Positions 40,969 to 50,247 of a stretch of 64,000 nt of DNA are shown here, one piece after another. The stretch is from Devosia marina (GTDB lineage: Bacteria > Pseudomonadota > Alphaproteobacteria > Rhizobiales > Devosiaceae). The stretch spans positions 124,001 to 188,000 of the forward strand of contig NZ_WQRF01000002.1 of NCBI RefSeq assembly GCF_009758415.1. Reading direction: 5' to 3'. Every line of letters starts with the position of its first letter. The first letter of the stretch is position 1. The translations under genes and the position numbers were made by a program. The notes below the pieces were generated by a model. That model was not told where the DNA came from. It ran no database searches and worked only from the letters and a program-made list of their open reading frames with translations.

Positions 40969-41720
40969 GTGAGCCGCCCCGCCCCCGCATCGACCAGACC
41001 GGCTGGCTGGTGGCCCATGGCCTGGCCAAGAGCTTTGGCAAGCGCGAAGTGGTGCGCGACGTCTCGCTGGCAGTGCGCCGGGGCGAGGCGGTGGGCCTGC
41101 TGGGACCCAATGGGGCGGGCAAGACCACGGTCTTCACCATGATCATGGGGCTGGTCAAACCCAATGCCGGCAAAATCCTGCTCGACGGGCTGGACATTAC
41201 TCGGCTGCCCCTGTTCCAGCGCGGCCAGCTCGGCATCGGCTATCTACCGCAGGAGCCCTCGATCTTTCGCGGGTTGACGGTGACCGGCAATATCATGGCG
41301 GTGCTGGAAAACACGGTGCGCGACAGGGCCGAGCGCAAGCGCCGGCTTGAGGCGCTGCTGGACGAGTTCTCCATCACTCATATCGCCAAGTCCAATGCGC
41401 TGGCGCTGTCGGGCGGCGAACGGCGGCGCGTGGAGATTGCCCGCGCCCTGGCCGCAGACCCCGGCTTCATGCTGCTCGACGAGCCCTTTGCCGGGGTCGA
41501 TCCCATTGCGGTTGCCGAAGTCAAAGGGCTGGTGCGGCAATTGACGCAGCGCGGCATTGGCGTGTTGATTACCGACCATGCGGTGCGCGAGACGCTGGGG
41601 CTGGTCGACCGCGCCTATCTCATTCACGGTGGCAAGGTGATGATCCAGGGCAAGCCGGAAACCATTTCGGAGGACCCGGAAGCGCGGCGCGTCTATCTGG
41701 GCGAGAGTTTTTCGATCTAG
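40965..41720 (+). CDS. lptB: LPS export ABC transporter ATP-binding protein LptB
   Basis: A 251-residue ABC ATPase that powers LPS extraction from the inner membrane. Walker A GPNGAGKTT, Q-loop LPQEPSIFRGLTV, signature LSGGERRRVEIARAL, Walker B FMLLDEPFAGVD, and the H-loop LITDHAVRETLGLVDRAYLIHGGKV. Completes the lptC-lptA-lptB cluster ahead of rpoN. The permease genes lptF/lptG are not in this window. Confidence 0.97.
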   Translation: MSEPPRPRIDQTGWLVAHGLAKSFGKREVVRDVSLAVRRGEAVGLLGPNGAGKTTVFTMIMGLVKPNAGKILLDGLDITRLPLFQRGQLGIGYLPQEPSIFRGLTVTGNIMAVLENTVRDRAERKRRLEALLDEFSITHIAKSNALALSGGERRRVEIARALAADPGFMLLDEPFAGVDPIAVAEVKGLVRQLTQRGIGVLITDHAVRETLGLVDRAYLIHGGKVMIQGKPETISEDPEARRVYLGESFSI

Positions 41721-41851
41721 GCATTGGCCCAGCCTCGTGCTTTGAGGTGTCTGGCACGAAACTTGCCGAGAAGACAGATTTGAGTCATGGTCCGGCCCGG
41801 AAGCAGCCGCGAGCGGCTGGAGAATGTTTTGCACGCAAGGGCCCGTAACGC

Positions 41852-43351
41852 ATGGCGCTTTCGCCACGGCTGGAGTTTCGTCAGTCTCAAAGCCTGACGC
41901 TGACGCCACAATTGATGCAGTCGATCCGGCTGCTGCAGCTCAGCCATCTCGAACTCAATGATTTCGTCGATGCCGAACTCCTGCGCAATCCGATCCTGGA
42001 GCGCGAGGAGGGCGGGGACGATGCCGAGCCAGCCGAGGCGCCCGAAAAGCACACCGAGATGAGTGCCTATGAGGACACGGTGGCCCAGGGCGACCGCATC
42101 AAGGACGCCGACCAGATCGCCGAGGGCTACGATACGTCGGTGGACAATGTGTTTCCCGATGCCGGACAGGAACTGGGCCGGATTGCCGGGCCGGACCGCA
42201 ATGGCAGCTTCGAAGGCGGCGAGGCGCCTGACCTCGACCAATATGTGGCCAGCCGGCCGCGCCTGTCCGACCATCTCGAGGCGCAGGCAAATATGGTGCT
42301 GCGCACAGCGGCCGACCGCTTGATTGCCCAGCATCTGATCGACGGAATCAACGAGGCCGGCTATCTGGTGGTGGAGCTCGACGCCATTGCCGACTTGCTG
42401 GGGGCCGAGCTGGCCGATGTGGAAGCGGTGCTCGACGCGCTGCAAGGCTGCGACCCAGTGGGGGTGTTTGCCCGCGATGTCGCCGAATGCCTCTCGATCC
42501 AGCTGCGCGAACGCGACCGACTCGACCCGATCATGCAAAAGCTGATCGACAACCTGCCGCTGCTGGCCGAACACAATATGCCTGCCCTGCTCAAGGCGGT
42601 GGGGTGCGACCGGGAAGACCTTGCCGACATGCTGGCCGAGATCAAGCTGCTTGATCCCAGGCCCGGGCTGGCCTTTGACAGCGGGCCGGTCGAGTCGGTG
42701 GTGCCCGATGTGTTCGTGCGTCCCGGACCCGATGGGGGCTGGCAGATCGAGCTCAACAGCGAGGTGTTGCCGCGCGTGCTGGTCAACCGGGTCTATTATG
42801 CCACGGTCTCGAAAAAGACCCGCGATGCGGCTGAAAAGACCTTCCTGGCCGATTGCCTGAGCACGGCCAACTGGCTGACCAAGAGCCTGGACCAGCGCGC
42901 GCAGACCATCACCAAGGTGGCAGCGGAAATTGTGCGCCAGCAGGACGGGTTCCTGGCCCATGGGGTGGCGCATCTGAAGCCCATGACGCTCAAGATGGTG
43001 GCCGAAACCATCGACATGCATGAATCCACGGTCAGCCGGGTGACCTCGAACAAATACATGGCCACGCCGCGGGGCCTGTATGAAATGAAGTATTTCTTCA
43101 CCACGGCCATCGCCTCGGCGACAGGCGGGGGCGACCACTCGGCAGAAGCGGTGCGTCACCGCATCAAGCAACTCATTGATGCAGAACCGGCCAATGCCAT
43201 CCTCTCGGACGATACGATCGCCGAAATGCTGCGCAAGGAACAGGGAATTGACGTGGCGCGCCGCACGGTCGCCAAATATCGTGAAGGGATGAACATCCCC
43301 TCCTCGGTGATCCGGCGCCGGCAAAAGAAGGAACTGGCGCGCATCGCCTGA
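41852..43351 (+). CDS. rpoN: RNA polymerase sigma-54 factor
   Basis: A 499-residue sigma-54. Region I: LEFRQSQSLTLTPQLMQSIRLLQLSHLELNDFVDAELLRNPILE. Core binding region follows. C-terminal domain: TIDMHESTVSRVTSNKYMATPRGLYEMKYFF and the RpoN box ARRTVAKYREGMNIPSSVIRRRQ. It directs transcription of nitrogen, motility and other genes with -24/-12 promoters. The ATG at 41852 gives the family N-terminus. Gene order lptB-rpoN-hpf-ptsN is the usual one. Confidence 0.98.
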   Translation: MALSPRLEFRQSQSLTLTPQLMQSIRLLQLSHLELNDFVDAELLRNPILEREEGGDDAEPAEAPEKHTEMSAYEDTVAQGDRIKDADQIAEGYDTSVDNVFPDAGQELGRIAGPDRNGSFEGGEAPDLDQYVASRPRLSDHLEAQANMVLRTAADRLIAQHLIDGINEAGYLVVELDAIADLLGAELADVEAVLDALQGCDPVGVFARDVAECLSIQLRERDRLDPIMQKLIDNLPLLAEHNMPALLKAVGCDREDLADMLAEIKLLDPRPGLAFDSGPVESVVPDVFVRPGPDGGWQIELNSEVLPRVLVNRVYYATVSKKTRDAAEKTFLADCLSTANWLTKSLDQRAQTITKVAAEIVRQQDGFLAHGVAHLKPMTLKMVAETIDMHESTVSRVTSNKYMATPRGLYEMKYFFTTAIASATGGGDHSAEAVRHRIKQLIDAEPANAILSDDTIAEMLRKEQGIDVARRTVAKYREGMNIPSSVIRRRQKKELARIA

Positions 43352-43385
43352 TCGGCGCCTCAAATCACCCGAGCGGAACGGTAAG

Positions 43386-43401
43386 TGGCAGGTTCATGGC
43401 T
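43386..43401 (+). promoter_or_regulatory. Candidate sigma-54 promoter before hpf
   Basis: TGGCAGG-TTCA-TGGCT matches the -24/-12 consensus (TGGCAYR-N4-TTGCW) at most positions, with the invariant GG and GC dinucleotides exactly 10 bases apart (43387-43388 and 43399-43400). It lies 35 bases after rpoN and 180 before hpf. The gap also holds the hairpin ATGCGC-CTGTTGTT-GCGCAT (43422-43441). Expected chance occurrence is not negligible. Confidence 0.4.
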
Positions 43402-43582
43402 GTCACGCCTTTTGTTGGCAAATGCGCCTGTTGTTGCGCATGGACAGCGTGATTGGCCGGGTCTAGCATCCTAGCTGTCGGCACCCCATGTCTGGGTGGT
43501 CGGCAGACGCAGGTCCCGTGAAGCCGGGAGCGGCTTTTCGGAACTCTCGTGTCGAGCCATACGACCGAAAGGAAAAAGAGCC

Positions 43583-44161
43583 ATGACCCTACGCGTTTCG
43601 GGAAAGAACATGGATGTTGGCGAGGCCCTGCGGGGCAAGGCGGAGGAGCATTTCGCCTCTGTCGTCGGAAAATATTTCGACGGCGGCTATGACGGCCATC
43701 TCACCCTCACACCGGACGGTATCGGTTTTCGCGCCGATTGCGTTGTGCACCTGGATTCGGGCGCAACGCTGCAGGCCAGTGCCCAGGCGGGCGATGCGAC
43801 CAGCGCCTTCGAAGTCATGGCGCTCAACATTGAGAAGCGTCTGCGCCGCTACAACCGCAAGCTCAAGCAGCATCGCCGGGGCAATGGCGCCAATGGCATT
43901 GACGGGCTGACAGCGCAATACACCGTGTTCGGCTCGACCGACGAATATGACGAACTCGACGAGGATTTCGCACCAGCCGTAATCGCCGAAGCCACCAAGA
44001 ATTTGCGCGAGATGAGCGTGGAGGAAGCGGTGATGGAGCTCGATTTCTCTGGACAACAGGTCGTGATGTTCCGCCATGCTGGACATGGCGGCCTGAATGT
44101 GGTCTACCGCCGCGCAGATGGTAATATTGGTTGGGTCGATCCGACCCTTAGCGCAAATTGA
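43583..44161 (+). CDS. hpf: Ribosome hibernation promoting factor (long form)
   Basis: A 192-residue long-form HPF/RaiA, which dimerises ribosomes in slow growth. Residues 1-100 are the ribosome-binding domain (MTLRVSGKNMDVGEALRGKAEEHFASVVGKYFDGGYDGHLTL). The C-terminal dimerisation domain, about 130-190, has DFAPAVIAEATKNLREMSVEEAVMELDFSGQQVVMFRHAGHGGLNVVYRRADGNIGWVDP, typical of the family. GAAAGGAAAAAGAG precedes the ATG. It lies downstream of rpoN with a possible sigma-54 promoter between. Confidence 0.96.
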   Translation: MTLRVSGKNMDVGEALRGKAEEHFASVVGKYFDGGYDGHLTLTPDGIGFRADCVVHLDSGATLQASAQAGDATSAFEVMALNIEKRLRRYNRKLKQHRRGNGANGIDGLTAQYTVFGSTDEYDELDEDFAPAVIAEATKNLREMSVEEAVMELDFSGQQVVMFRHAGHGGLNVVYRRADGNIGWVDPTLSAN

Positions 44162-44208
44162 CTGGCGCTTCCAAAGCCCGAACGCTTGGTAGATCCTAAG
44201 GCAGATTT

Positions 44209-44676
44209 ATGGAATTGGCCGATATTCTGGCAAAGCACGCCGTGCTGACTTGCACCGGCGTGTCTGACAAGCGCCAGATCTTTGACATTCTTGCACAAAA
44301 GGCCGCAGAATTGACTGCTTTTCCTGCCAGCCAGATCCTTTCGACCCTGTTGGGCCGGGAGGAGCTCGGCTCGACGGGGCTCGGCAATGGCATCGCCATT
44401 CCGCACGGCAAGATCCAGGGCCTGAAGAGTGTGACCGCCGTTTTTGCGCGGCTCGACCAACCGATCGATTTCGATTCGGTGGATGACGAGCCGGTGGATC
44501 TGGTGGTGATGCTGCTGGCCCCGGTGGGCGCCGGCGCAGATCATCTGAAGGCCCTGTCGCGCTTTGCCCGCCTGCTGCGAACCGAAAACGTGACCGACCA
44601 ATTGCGCCGCGAAACTGATCCGGCGCAGCTGCATGCGATCCTGACGGCGCCGCTGGAAGACACCTACGCAGCCTGA
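44209..44676 (+). CDS. ptsN: PTS IIA-like nitrogen-regulatory protein PtsN
   Basis: A 155-residue EIIA(Ntr) protein. The phosphorylation site is His66 in LGNGIAIPHGKIQGLKSVTAVFARL, within the family motif. It receives phosphate from the NPr/EINtr chain and links nitrogen and carbon status to potassium and other processes. It is last in the rnd-lptCAB-rpoN-hpf-ptsN set; a hairpin terminator follows. Confidence 0.96.
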   Translation: MELADILAKHAVLTCTGVSDKRQIFDILAQKAAELTAFPASQILSTLLGREELGSTGLGNGIAIPHGKIQGLKSVTAVFARLDQPIDFDSVDDEPVDLVVMLLAPVGAGADHLKALSRFARLLRTENVTDQLRRETDPAQLHAILTAPLEDTYAA

Positions 44677-44697
44677 GCCGGGTACCGAAGAGACAAT

Positions 44698-44728
44698 AAA
44701 ACCCCCGCAGCCAAGCTGTGGGGGTTTT
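44698..44728. terminator. Bidirectional terminator between ptsN and DUF1150
   Basis: AAAACCCCCGCAG and CTGTGGGGGTTTT are nearly complementary (one G-T pair), with A and T runs on the two flanks. It separates the convergent ptsN and DUF1150 genes. Confidence 0.9.
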
Positions 44729-44758
44729 GCATTGTCCGAACGGGTGCGGGGCCGACGG

Positions 44759-45043
44759 CTAATGCAGGGTCGCGACCCCGATATTCTGGTCGCCGAGCCA
44801 TTCGGCAACGGCTTCGGTGGTGTCGGCAACCATTAGTGGTGTGCCATCGGCTGACATCACCAATTGGTACTGGGTCGCGCCATCGAACTCGGCGTCCTCG
44901 ATCAGGCCCGCAAGCAGGAGGCCGGAAACCGGTTTGACATAAGCGACGGCGTCCCCGCCCAGCGCTGCGAATTGCGCGCGCGTCAGGTCCTTGAGCGGGT
45001 TTGCGGCATCCATGGCCGCTTCGGAATTGCGCTTGTCCATCAT
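44759..45043 (-). CDS. DUF1150 family protein
   Basis: A 94-residue protein of DUF1150, which in alphaproteobacteria usually lies beside a small heat-shock protein gene. Visible pattern: LTRAQFAALGGDAVAYVKPVSG then QYQLVMSADGTPLMVADTTEAVAEWLGDQNIGVATLH. It has a double Met start (45043 or 45040). It follows the Hsp20 gene by 25 bases on the same strand, probably one heat-shock unit. Function unknown. Confidence 0.88.
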   Translation of the reverse strand: MMDKRNSEAAMDAANPLKDLTRAQFAALGGDAVAYVKPVSGLLLAGLIEDAEFDGATQYQLVMSADGTPLMVADTTEAVAEWLGDQNIGVATLH

Positions 45044-45068
45044 TGTGTCGGCCCTTTCTTCTGTTTCC

Positions 45069-45491
45069 TCAAACTGAGCGAATGTCGATCTGTCGGGCGA
45101 TCTTGGGCGCCGGTGGGCGCTCAAGTATAATAACGAGCATACCATGCCCCAGAGTTGCATCCTTCACATTCATGCCATCGGCAAGAAGAAAGGTGCGCTG
45201 GAACTGGCGGGTCGCGATCCCGCGATGCAGGAAGTCACGACCGGGTTCGTCCTTCTGGCGGCCGCGCACCTGCAACTGGTTGTCCTCCACGCTCACCTCG
45301 AGGTCGGATCGAGCAAATCCGGCCACGGCGATGGAGATGTGGAACCTCTCCGCTCCGTCCCCGCCCGTGGTGCGTTCGATATTGTAAGGAGGATAGCCCT
45401 CCGCTGACCGGGCCAGCCGGTCGATACGCTCCTCGAAACTGTCGAAGCCGAGGAGAAAGGGGGCGGAAAACACCGAGATACGCGACATCAA
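45069..45491 (-). CDS. Hsp20/alpha-crystallin small heat-shock protein
   Basis: A 140-residue IbpA-like chaperone. The alpha-crystallin domain, about residues 35-130, includes YPPYNIERTTGGDGAERFHISIAVAGFARSDLEVSVEDNQLQVRGRQKDE, and the C-terminal ILERPP is close to the I-x-I/V anchor. N-terminal FSAPFLLGFDSFEERIDRLARSAEGYPPYNIE matches class A Hsp20 of rhizobia. It prevents aggregation of unfolded proteins. The upstream bases, 45492-45591, were searched for a ROSE-like RNA thermometer; no clear UYGCU-type match was seen. Confidence 0.95.
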   Translation of the reverse strand: MMSRISVFSAPFLLGFDSFEERIDRLARSAEGYPPYNIERTTGGDGAERFHISIAVAGFARSDLEVSVEDNQLQVRGRQKDEPGRDFLHRGIATRQFQRTFLLADGMNVKDATLGHGMLVIILERPPAPKIARQIDIRSV

Positions 45492-45591
45492 AAGCGTCCT
45501 TGAGCATCAAGCAACGTCTGGTGCGCGACCCTTAACTCTGGCATCGCGAACCTGCCAGAGATATGGGTCAGACGAGCAAAAGGTTCAAGTC

Positions 45592-46437
45592 ATGTCCCAG
45601 ACCGTCTCCATCATCACGCCGGCCTACAAGGCGCAGTCCACCCTGACCACCACGGTCAGAAGTGTCATCGAGCAGACCCACGCCGACTGGCAACACTGGA
45701 TCGTGGCCGATGACGGTTTCGATTATGGCACTTTTCTGCATGAACAGGGGCTGAATGATCCCCGCCAGGTGTTTCTGACGAGCGGCGGGGTGGGGCGGGG
45801 CGCATCGGTGACGCGCAATGTGGCGCTCGAGAAGATCGACACCCCTTTTGCCGCCATTCTCGATGCCGATGACCGGCTGAAGCCGGGCAAGCTCGAACAG
45901 GCGGTGGATAAGCTCGACCGGCACGGCATCGTCACCACAGCGCTTGACGTGATGAGCGAGGATTTCCGGCATTTGCGTCATGTCGGCGCGGGCCCCGATC
46001 GGGTGCTGAGCCCCGGCGAACACAAATGGGTGAGCCTTTCAATGGACGCCATGGTGGTGTGGGACCGGCGGCGCGGTGACGGGCGGTTCGACCCCGAGAT
46101 GAGCAACATGACCGATCTCGAATTTTTGCTGCAGCTCTATTCTAGCAATCCGCAGAGCTATCATCTGGGTACGCCGCTGCACGACTACATCAAGCGCGAT
46201 GGCTCGATGAGCAATGCCAGAGACGTTACCGCGGGGATGATCGCGTCCAAGCGCGAAATCATCACCCGGCTGGAGGCAGGGCGGTATGGCTTGAGCGAAG
46301 CGGACGTTGCCGGACTGATCGGGTTTCTCAGTATCTCGATCATGGCCGAGGCGGCCTATGGTGCGGCCACGACGCTGCAGCCGGGGCTGTTGTTCGAGGA
46401 TCACATCGAGCCGATGCTGAGCGCCCCGGCTTCATAA
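45592..46437 (+). CDS. Family 2 glycosyltransferase
   Basis: A 281-residue GT-A protein: VSIITPAYKAQSTLTTTVRSVIEQTHADWQHWIVADDG at the start and AAILDADDRLKPGKLEQAVDKL with the DxD motif (LDADD). No membrane segment is visible, so it is probably soluble or peripheral. Donor and acceptor are unknown. Genes for polysaccharide export are not near, so it stands alone between the Hsp20 gene and the chemoreceptor. Confidence 0.85.
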   Translation: MSQTVSIITPAYKAQSTLTTTVRSVIEQTHADWQHWIVADDGFDYGTFLHEQGLNDPRQVFLTSGGVGRGASVTRNVALEKIDTPFAAILDADDRLKPGKLEQAVDKLDRHGIVTTALDVMSEDFRHLRHVGAGPDRVLSPGEHKWVSLSMDAMVVWDRRRGDGRFDPEMSNMTDLEFLLQLYSSNPQSYHLGTPLHDYIKRDGSMSNARDVTAGMIASKREIITRLEAGRYGLSEADVAGLIGFLSISIMAEAAYGAATTLQPGLLFEDHIEPMLSAPAS

Positions 46438-46585
46438 AAAATTCTTCTGTACCACCAAGAACCTTGGTCCGCCGCGCAACTGCGGAACTCTGTGACGTTC
46501 CGATGACAGTCATGGAGAGGTTCCCTTAAGACACGCCTGAGTACCAGCGGCGAGACAACTGGTTCGTGCTGGGAATCTAGAACCT

Positions 46586-48763
46586 ATGATACCGAAGAAT
46601 CTCTCGCTGTCGGGACGCATCTATGCGGCCTTTGGCATGCTTATCACGCTTATGGGCGCATTGCTGGCAATAGCCTTGCTGGGCGTCTTTGCTCTTAACG
46701 CAACGTTCAAAGGATATGCAGAGGCCACGGCGCAAGCCAGCCAGGCACAGGAAAATGCTGCCCATCTCGCCAGTGCAAGACTGGCTTTCGCGACCTATCA
46801 AAGCAGCCCCGGCCCGGAAAATGTTGCAGCGGTTCGCGCGCAATTGTCTTTGCTGCCCGAGAACGGCTCAGGCGAGTACCGCGATGCGGTAGCGTCCATG
46901 ACCGAGATAGACGCTGCGGTGAAAGAACTGACGCTGACGATGCGCCAAAACGGTGTGGCCGCCGGCGACACGCTGGGCGCATTGATGTCCAAGATGTCGG
47001 AGGCCACAAGCATCAACGCCAAGGCAGCCGCGCTTGCGGGCCTGGCCATGCGCGACCTGCTGCTGGCGCGACTGGAAGCCGAAAACCTGCTGATGGGAGA
47101 TTTGGCCGCTCAGGAGCGGGCAACTGCTTATACTGCCCAGACGCAGGAGGGCCTGATTGCGCTCAGGTCCACCTTCTACAAGCCCGATGACCTGGCCAGC
47201 GTTGACGCAGTCACCGAGACGCTCGAGGGGTTCACCAGCGCCGTCGTTGCGCTGAATGCGCGATTGCAGGAGCGCAACGGACTGGCCGAAGCTGCCCAGT
47301 CGATCGATGCGCGCCTTGCAGAACTTTATCGTGCCAACGCGCTGGCGGCCACGGACGAACAGCAGCGACTGGGGCGCCAGGGCGAAAGCCAGTCTACCAC
47401 AATCTGGCTGACAGCATTGGTGGCGGGGCTTTGCGCGCTGATCTGCGGCGTTGCACTAAGTGTTTTCACCGCGCGCTGGCTGTCGCGCTCGGTTAGTGCG
47501 ATTGCCACCAACCTGGACCGCCTGGCTGCAGGTGATTTTGCGGTGAGCATGGCCGGGACCGACAGGGACAACGAGCTGGGGCGTGTTGCCCGGGCTCTGG
47601 AGGTCTTTGGCGCGAACGGCCGCAGCCTGGCGCAGGCCATGGCGCGTGAACGCGAAGAGGCGCAGCAGACCGCAGCAATGGCCTCTCGCCGGGCGCATCT
47701 GCAGGCCGATTTGGAGCGGGTGGTTGCAGATGCCGTTGCCGGCCGGTTCGACCAAAGCCTGGCCTCCAGCTATGGAGATCCCGATCTTGATCGGCTGGCG
47801 GCGGGAGTCAACGCGCTTCTGGCTACCGTGGCGCAGGGACTCGCCGAGAATGGCAGCGTTCTTTCGGCACTTGCTGCCATGCAACTGGGAGCCAGGGTGG
47901 AAGGACAGTTCGCCGGCGCCTTCGGCCAATTACAGCAGGACACGAATCTGCTGGCCGAAACGCTGTCGGACACTATTTTCCGGCTCGCCGATGCCTCGGG
48001 ATCTTTGCGCCGCGCCACCGACGAAATCTTCGAGGGCGCCAATAATCTGGCCAGCCGTACACACAACCAGGCCGGCATGATCGAGCGAACGGCCAAGGCG
48101 GTGGAAACGCTCAAGGGCGAAGTCGCGGCCAATACCCTTTTGGCCCAGGCCGCGGCGCAAAGCACTAGGGGGTCCGCCGATCTGGCCCGGGAAGGTTCGG
48201 ACGCCATGAAGCGGCTCGAAACAGCCATGGCCGGCATCCGCAGGACTTCGGACGAGATCACTGCCGTCACCGGGCTGGTTGAGGATATGGCTTTTCAAAC
48301 CAATCTGCTCGCCCTCAATGCTTCTGTCGAGGCGGCACGCGCGGGCGAAGCGGGCAAGGGGTTTGCAGTGGTGGCCGTAGAAGTTCGGCGCCTCGCCCAG
48401 TCAGCGGCGCAGGCCTCAGCAAACATCAAGGCGCTCGCGGCACAATCGGCAAATTCGGTCAATGACGGCTCTCACATTGCCGAGGAGGCGGCCAAGATGC
48501 TTGCTGCTATCCGTGAAGCGGTGGCGCGCGACAGCGGCCAAATGGACACCATTGCCGAGACGGCGCAGAGCCAGAGCACGGCAATCGCCACCATTGCCGA
48601 TGCCATGGGCGTTATGGACGGCGATATCCAGCACAACGCGGCCTTGGTTGAGGAGTCCCATGCGGCCATTGACCAGACCCGAGCACAGGCCGAAGCCCTA
48701 GATGCCATAGTCACGGGCTTCACCCTTGGCGACGAAGGACCGAAGGACAAACGGGTCGCCTGA
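46586..48763 (+). CDS. Methyl-accepting chemotaxis protein
   Basis: A 725-residue chemoreceptor. One membrane segment at about 13-36, an extracytoplasmic helical sensor to about 270, a second membrane segment at about 272-296, then a HAMP region and a further HAMP-like stretch, and the cytoplasmic signalling hairpin with [41 protein letters not shown] (tip near residue 565). It lacks the C-terminal pentapeptide that binds CheR/CheB. No che genes are near, so it should join an array encoded elsewhere. Signal unknown. Confidence 0.95.
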   Translation: MIPKNLSLSGRIYAAFGMLITLMGALLAIALLGVFALNATFKGYAEATAQASQAQENAAHLASARLAFATYQSSPGPENVAAVRAQLSLLPENGSGEYRDAVASMTEIDAAVKELTLTMRQNGVAAGDTLGALMSKMSEATSINAKAAALAGLAMRDLLLARLEAENLLMGDLAAQERATAYTAQTQEGLIALRSTFYKPDDLASVDAVTETLEGFTSAVVALNARLQERNGLAEAAQSIDARLAELYRANALAATDEQQRLGRQGESQSTTIWLTALVAGLCALICGVALSVFTARWLSRSVSAIATNLDRLAAGDFAVSMAGTDRDNELGRVARALEVFGANGRSLAQAMAREREEAQQTAAMASRRAHLQADLERVVADAVAGRFDQSLASSYGDPDLDRLAAGVNALLATVAQGLAENGSVLSALAAMQLGARVEGQFAGAFGQLQQDTNLLAETLSDTIFRLADASGSLRRATDEIFEGANNLASRTHNQAGMIERTAKAVETLKGEVAANTLLAQAAAQSTRGSADLAREGSDAMKRLETAMAGIRRTSDEITAVTGLVEDMAFQTNLLALNASVEAARAGEAGKGFAVVAVEVRRLAQSAAQASANIKALAAQSANSVNDGSHIAEEAAKMLAAIREAVARDSGQMDTIAETAQSQSTAIATIADAMGVMDGDIQHNAALVEESHAAIDQTRAQAEALDAIVTGFTLGDEGPKDKRVA

Positions 48764-48865
48764 GCGAACAAGGGGCACTTCGGTTCGGGAGTCGCACTCG
48801 ATGTTCCTGCAAGGGATCCACGCCACCGTGCATTGGCCGGGCCATGAGGAAAATAGCGCGCAAAG

Positions 48866-48891
48866 AAGGGCGGCCATGAATGACCGCCCTT
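48866..48891 (-). terminator. Terminator hairpin before the chemoreceptor end
   Basis: AAGGGCGG and CCGCCCTT are perfect 8-bp arms around a ten-base loop. On the minus strand the stem is followed by CTTTGCG, so it probably ends the small secreted protein gene at 48921. Confidence 0.6.
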
Positions 48892-48920
48892 GTTCAGTCC
48901 CGGATTCGAGACCGCAAAAA

Positions 48921-49235
48921 TTACATCGCGTAGAGGGTGACGCTGGAGCCGCCGTCATCGGTGGCATCGAGGCCGACGATCTGGTCGAGCGCGAAACCCT
49001 GCGCCTGCACCGAGCGAAGCAGGAACCTGTTGTTCTGGATGGTCTGCTGCAGCGAGTCGGTGTCGACGTCGATGGCGAGGGAAGCCGCTTCGGCTGGGTT
49101 GACCTTGAGGACCGTGGCAGTCGTCGCATCCTCGAGGGCGTTGAAGCTGACATTGGCGTTGAACGGGCTGGCATTGGCGCCGGCGATGGAGGCGGTGAGC
49201 AGAGCGGCAATGGTGAGGGGCTTGATGAAACGCAT
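48921..49235 (-). CDS. Small secreted protein, unknown function
   Basis: A 104-residue protein with a signal peptide (MRFIKPLTIAALLTASIAGANA). The mature part has an N-terminal acidic, Asn-rich stretch and the tail TDSLQQTIQNNRFLLRSVQAQGFALDQIVGLDATDDGGSSVTLYAM. The helix-loop-strand spacing of the tail resembles the secreted protein at 36140-36406. No cysteine. AAAGGAT-like bases precede the start. Function unknown; it lies between a chemoreceptor and rpmI. Confidence 0.6.
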   Translation of the reverse strand: MRFIKPLTIAALLTASIAGANASPFNANVSFNALEDATTATVLKVNPAEAASLAIDVDTDSLQQTIQNNRFLLRSVQAQGFALDQIVGLDATDDGGSSVTLYAM

Positions 49236-49524
49236 GATATTAAATCCTTTTTCTGGCGCTCGCTGACTTGCGAACTCGGGGATAATTACGCTTGGCCCCC
49301 ATCACCAGTTGCACGATTGTGCGAGAAAACCGAACAAGCTAGTGTGAATGGTTCGTTGAAACTATTTAATGCCCCGATACGTAGGCGCGATCCCTCTTGC
49401 GCCAGTCCTAGTTTGCCCTTATGAAGCGCCATCTCCGGACCGCCCGGCCAACAGGCATGCCGTGGCGGTCTTTGAATGCGATGGGCCTCAAATCCATCCA
49501 AGATACTCTAAAGGACCAAGCAAA

Positions 49525-49725
49525 ATGCCCAAAATGAAGACCAAGTCCGGCGCCAAGAAGCGGTTCAGCTTCACCGCCACGGGCAAGGTGAAGTCCGGCG
49601 TTGCCGGCAAGCGCCACCGCCTGATCAGCCATAACGCAAAGTACATCCGCACCAACCGCGGCACCAAGATCCTGTCCAAGGGCGACGAGGGTCTGGTGAA
49701 GTGGTACATGCCGTACAACCGCTAA
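49525..49725 (+). CDS. rpmI: 50S ribosomal protein L35
   Basis: A 66-residue protein of exactly the expected length, [25 protein letters not shown]..., ending in KWYMPYNR. The ATG at 49525 is preferred to that at 49369, whose extra residues are not ribosomal. It starts the rpmI-rplT pair. The 289-base gap before it holds no gene that I can support. Confidence 0.99.
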   Translation: MPKMKTKSGAKKRFSFTATGKVKSGVAGKRHRLISHNAKYIRTNRGTKILSKGDEGLVKWYMPYNR

Positions 49726-49744
49726 GCTGGAAGGACACTAAAGA

Positions 49745-50146
49745 ATGGCACGCGTAAAAAGGGGCGTAACCGCCCACGCTCGTCACAAGAAGGTCTTGAA
49801 GGCCGCCGAGGGCTATTATGGCCGTCGTAAATCCACGATTCGTATTGCCAAGCAGGCCGTCGAAAAGGCCGGCCAGTACGCCTATCGCGATCGTCGCGTC
49901 AAGAAGCGCAATTTCCGGGCTCTCTGGATCCAGCGCATCAACGCCGCTGTACGCGACCACGGCCTGACCTATGGCCGATTTATCGACGGCCTCAGCAAGG
50001 CCGAGATTGCTGTTGACCGCAAGGTGCTGTCCGATCTCGCGATCACCCAGCCCGAAGCGTTCGCAGCCCTGGTCGTCAAGGCCAAGGAAGCGCTGGCATA
50101 TCTGGAAAGCGTGGACACCGTTACCCACGCCCGCGTCACCGCTTAA
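49745..50146 (+). CDS. rplT: 50S ribosomal protein L20
   Basis: A 133-residue protein: [80 protein letters not shown], the canonical L20, which is needed for early 50S assembly. It follows rpmI by 19 bases, and ends before a strong terminator that separates it from pheS. Confidence 0.99.
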   Translation: MARVKRGVTAHARHKKVLKAAEGYYGRRKSTIRIAKQAVEKAGQYAYRDRRVKKRNFRALWIQRINAAVRDHGLTYGRFIDGLSKAEIAVDRKVLSDLAITQPEAFAALVVKAKEALAYLESVDTVTHARVTA

Positions 50147-50177
50147 ATTCTCCCAGCTCTGCTGAGGCTGAAAATTG

Positions 50178-50222
50178 CGCCTTGCGCCGCCTTGAAGGGC
50201 TGGCGCAGGGCGTTTTGTTTTG
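50178..50222 (+). terminator. Intrinsic terminator after rplT
   Basis: CGCCTTGCGCC (50178-50188) and GGCGCAGGGCG (50202-50212) form an 11-bp stem with one G-T pair, followed by TTTTGTTTTG. Strong, 31 bases after the stop. Confidence 0.9.
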
Positions 50223-50247
50223 GTCTAACCACCACTGATTTTTCATA

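Noticed and set aside
45492..45591. ROSE-type RNA thermometer before hsp20
   Set aside because: No clear UYGCU-type anti-Shine-Dalgarno stretch was seen; the gap is short.
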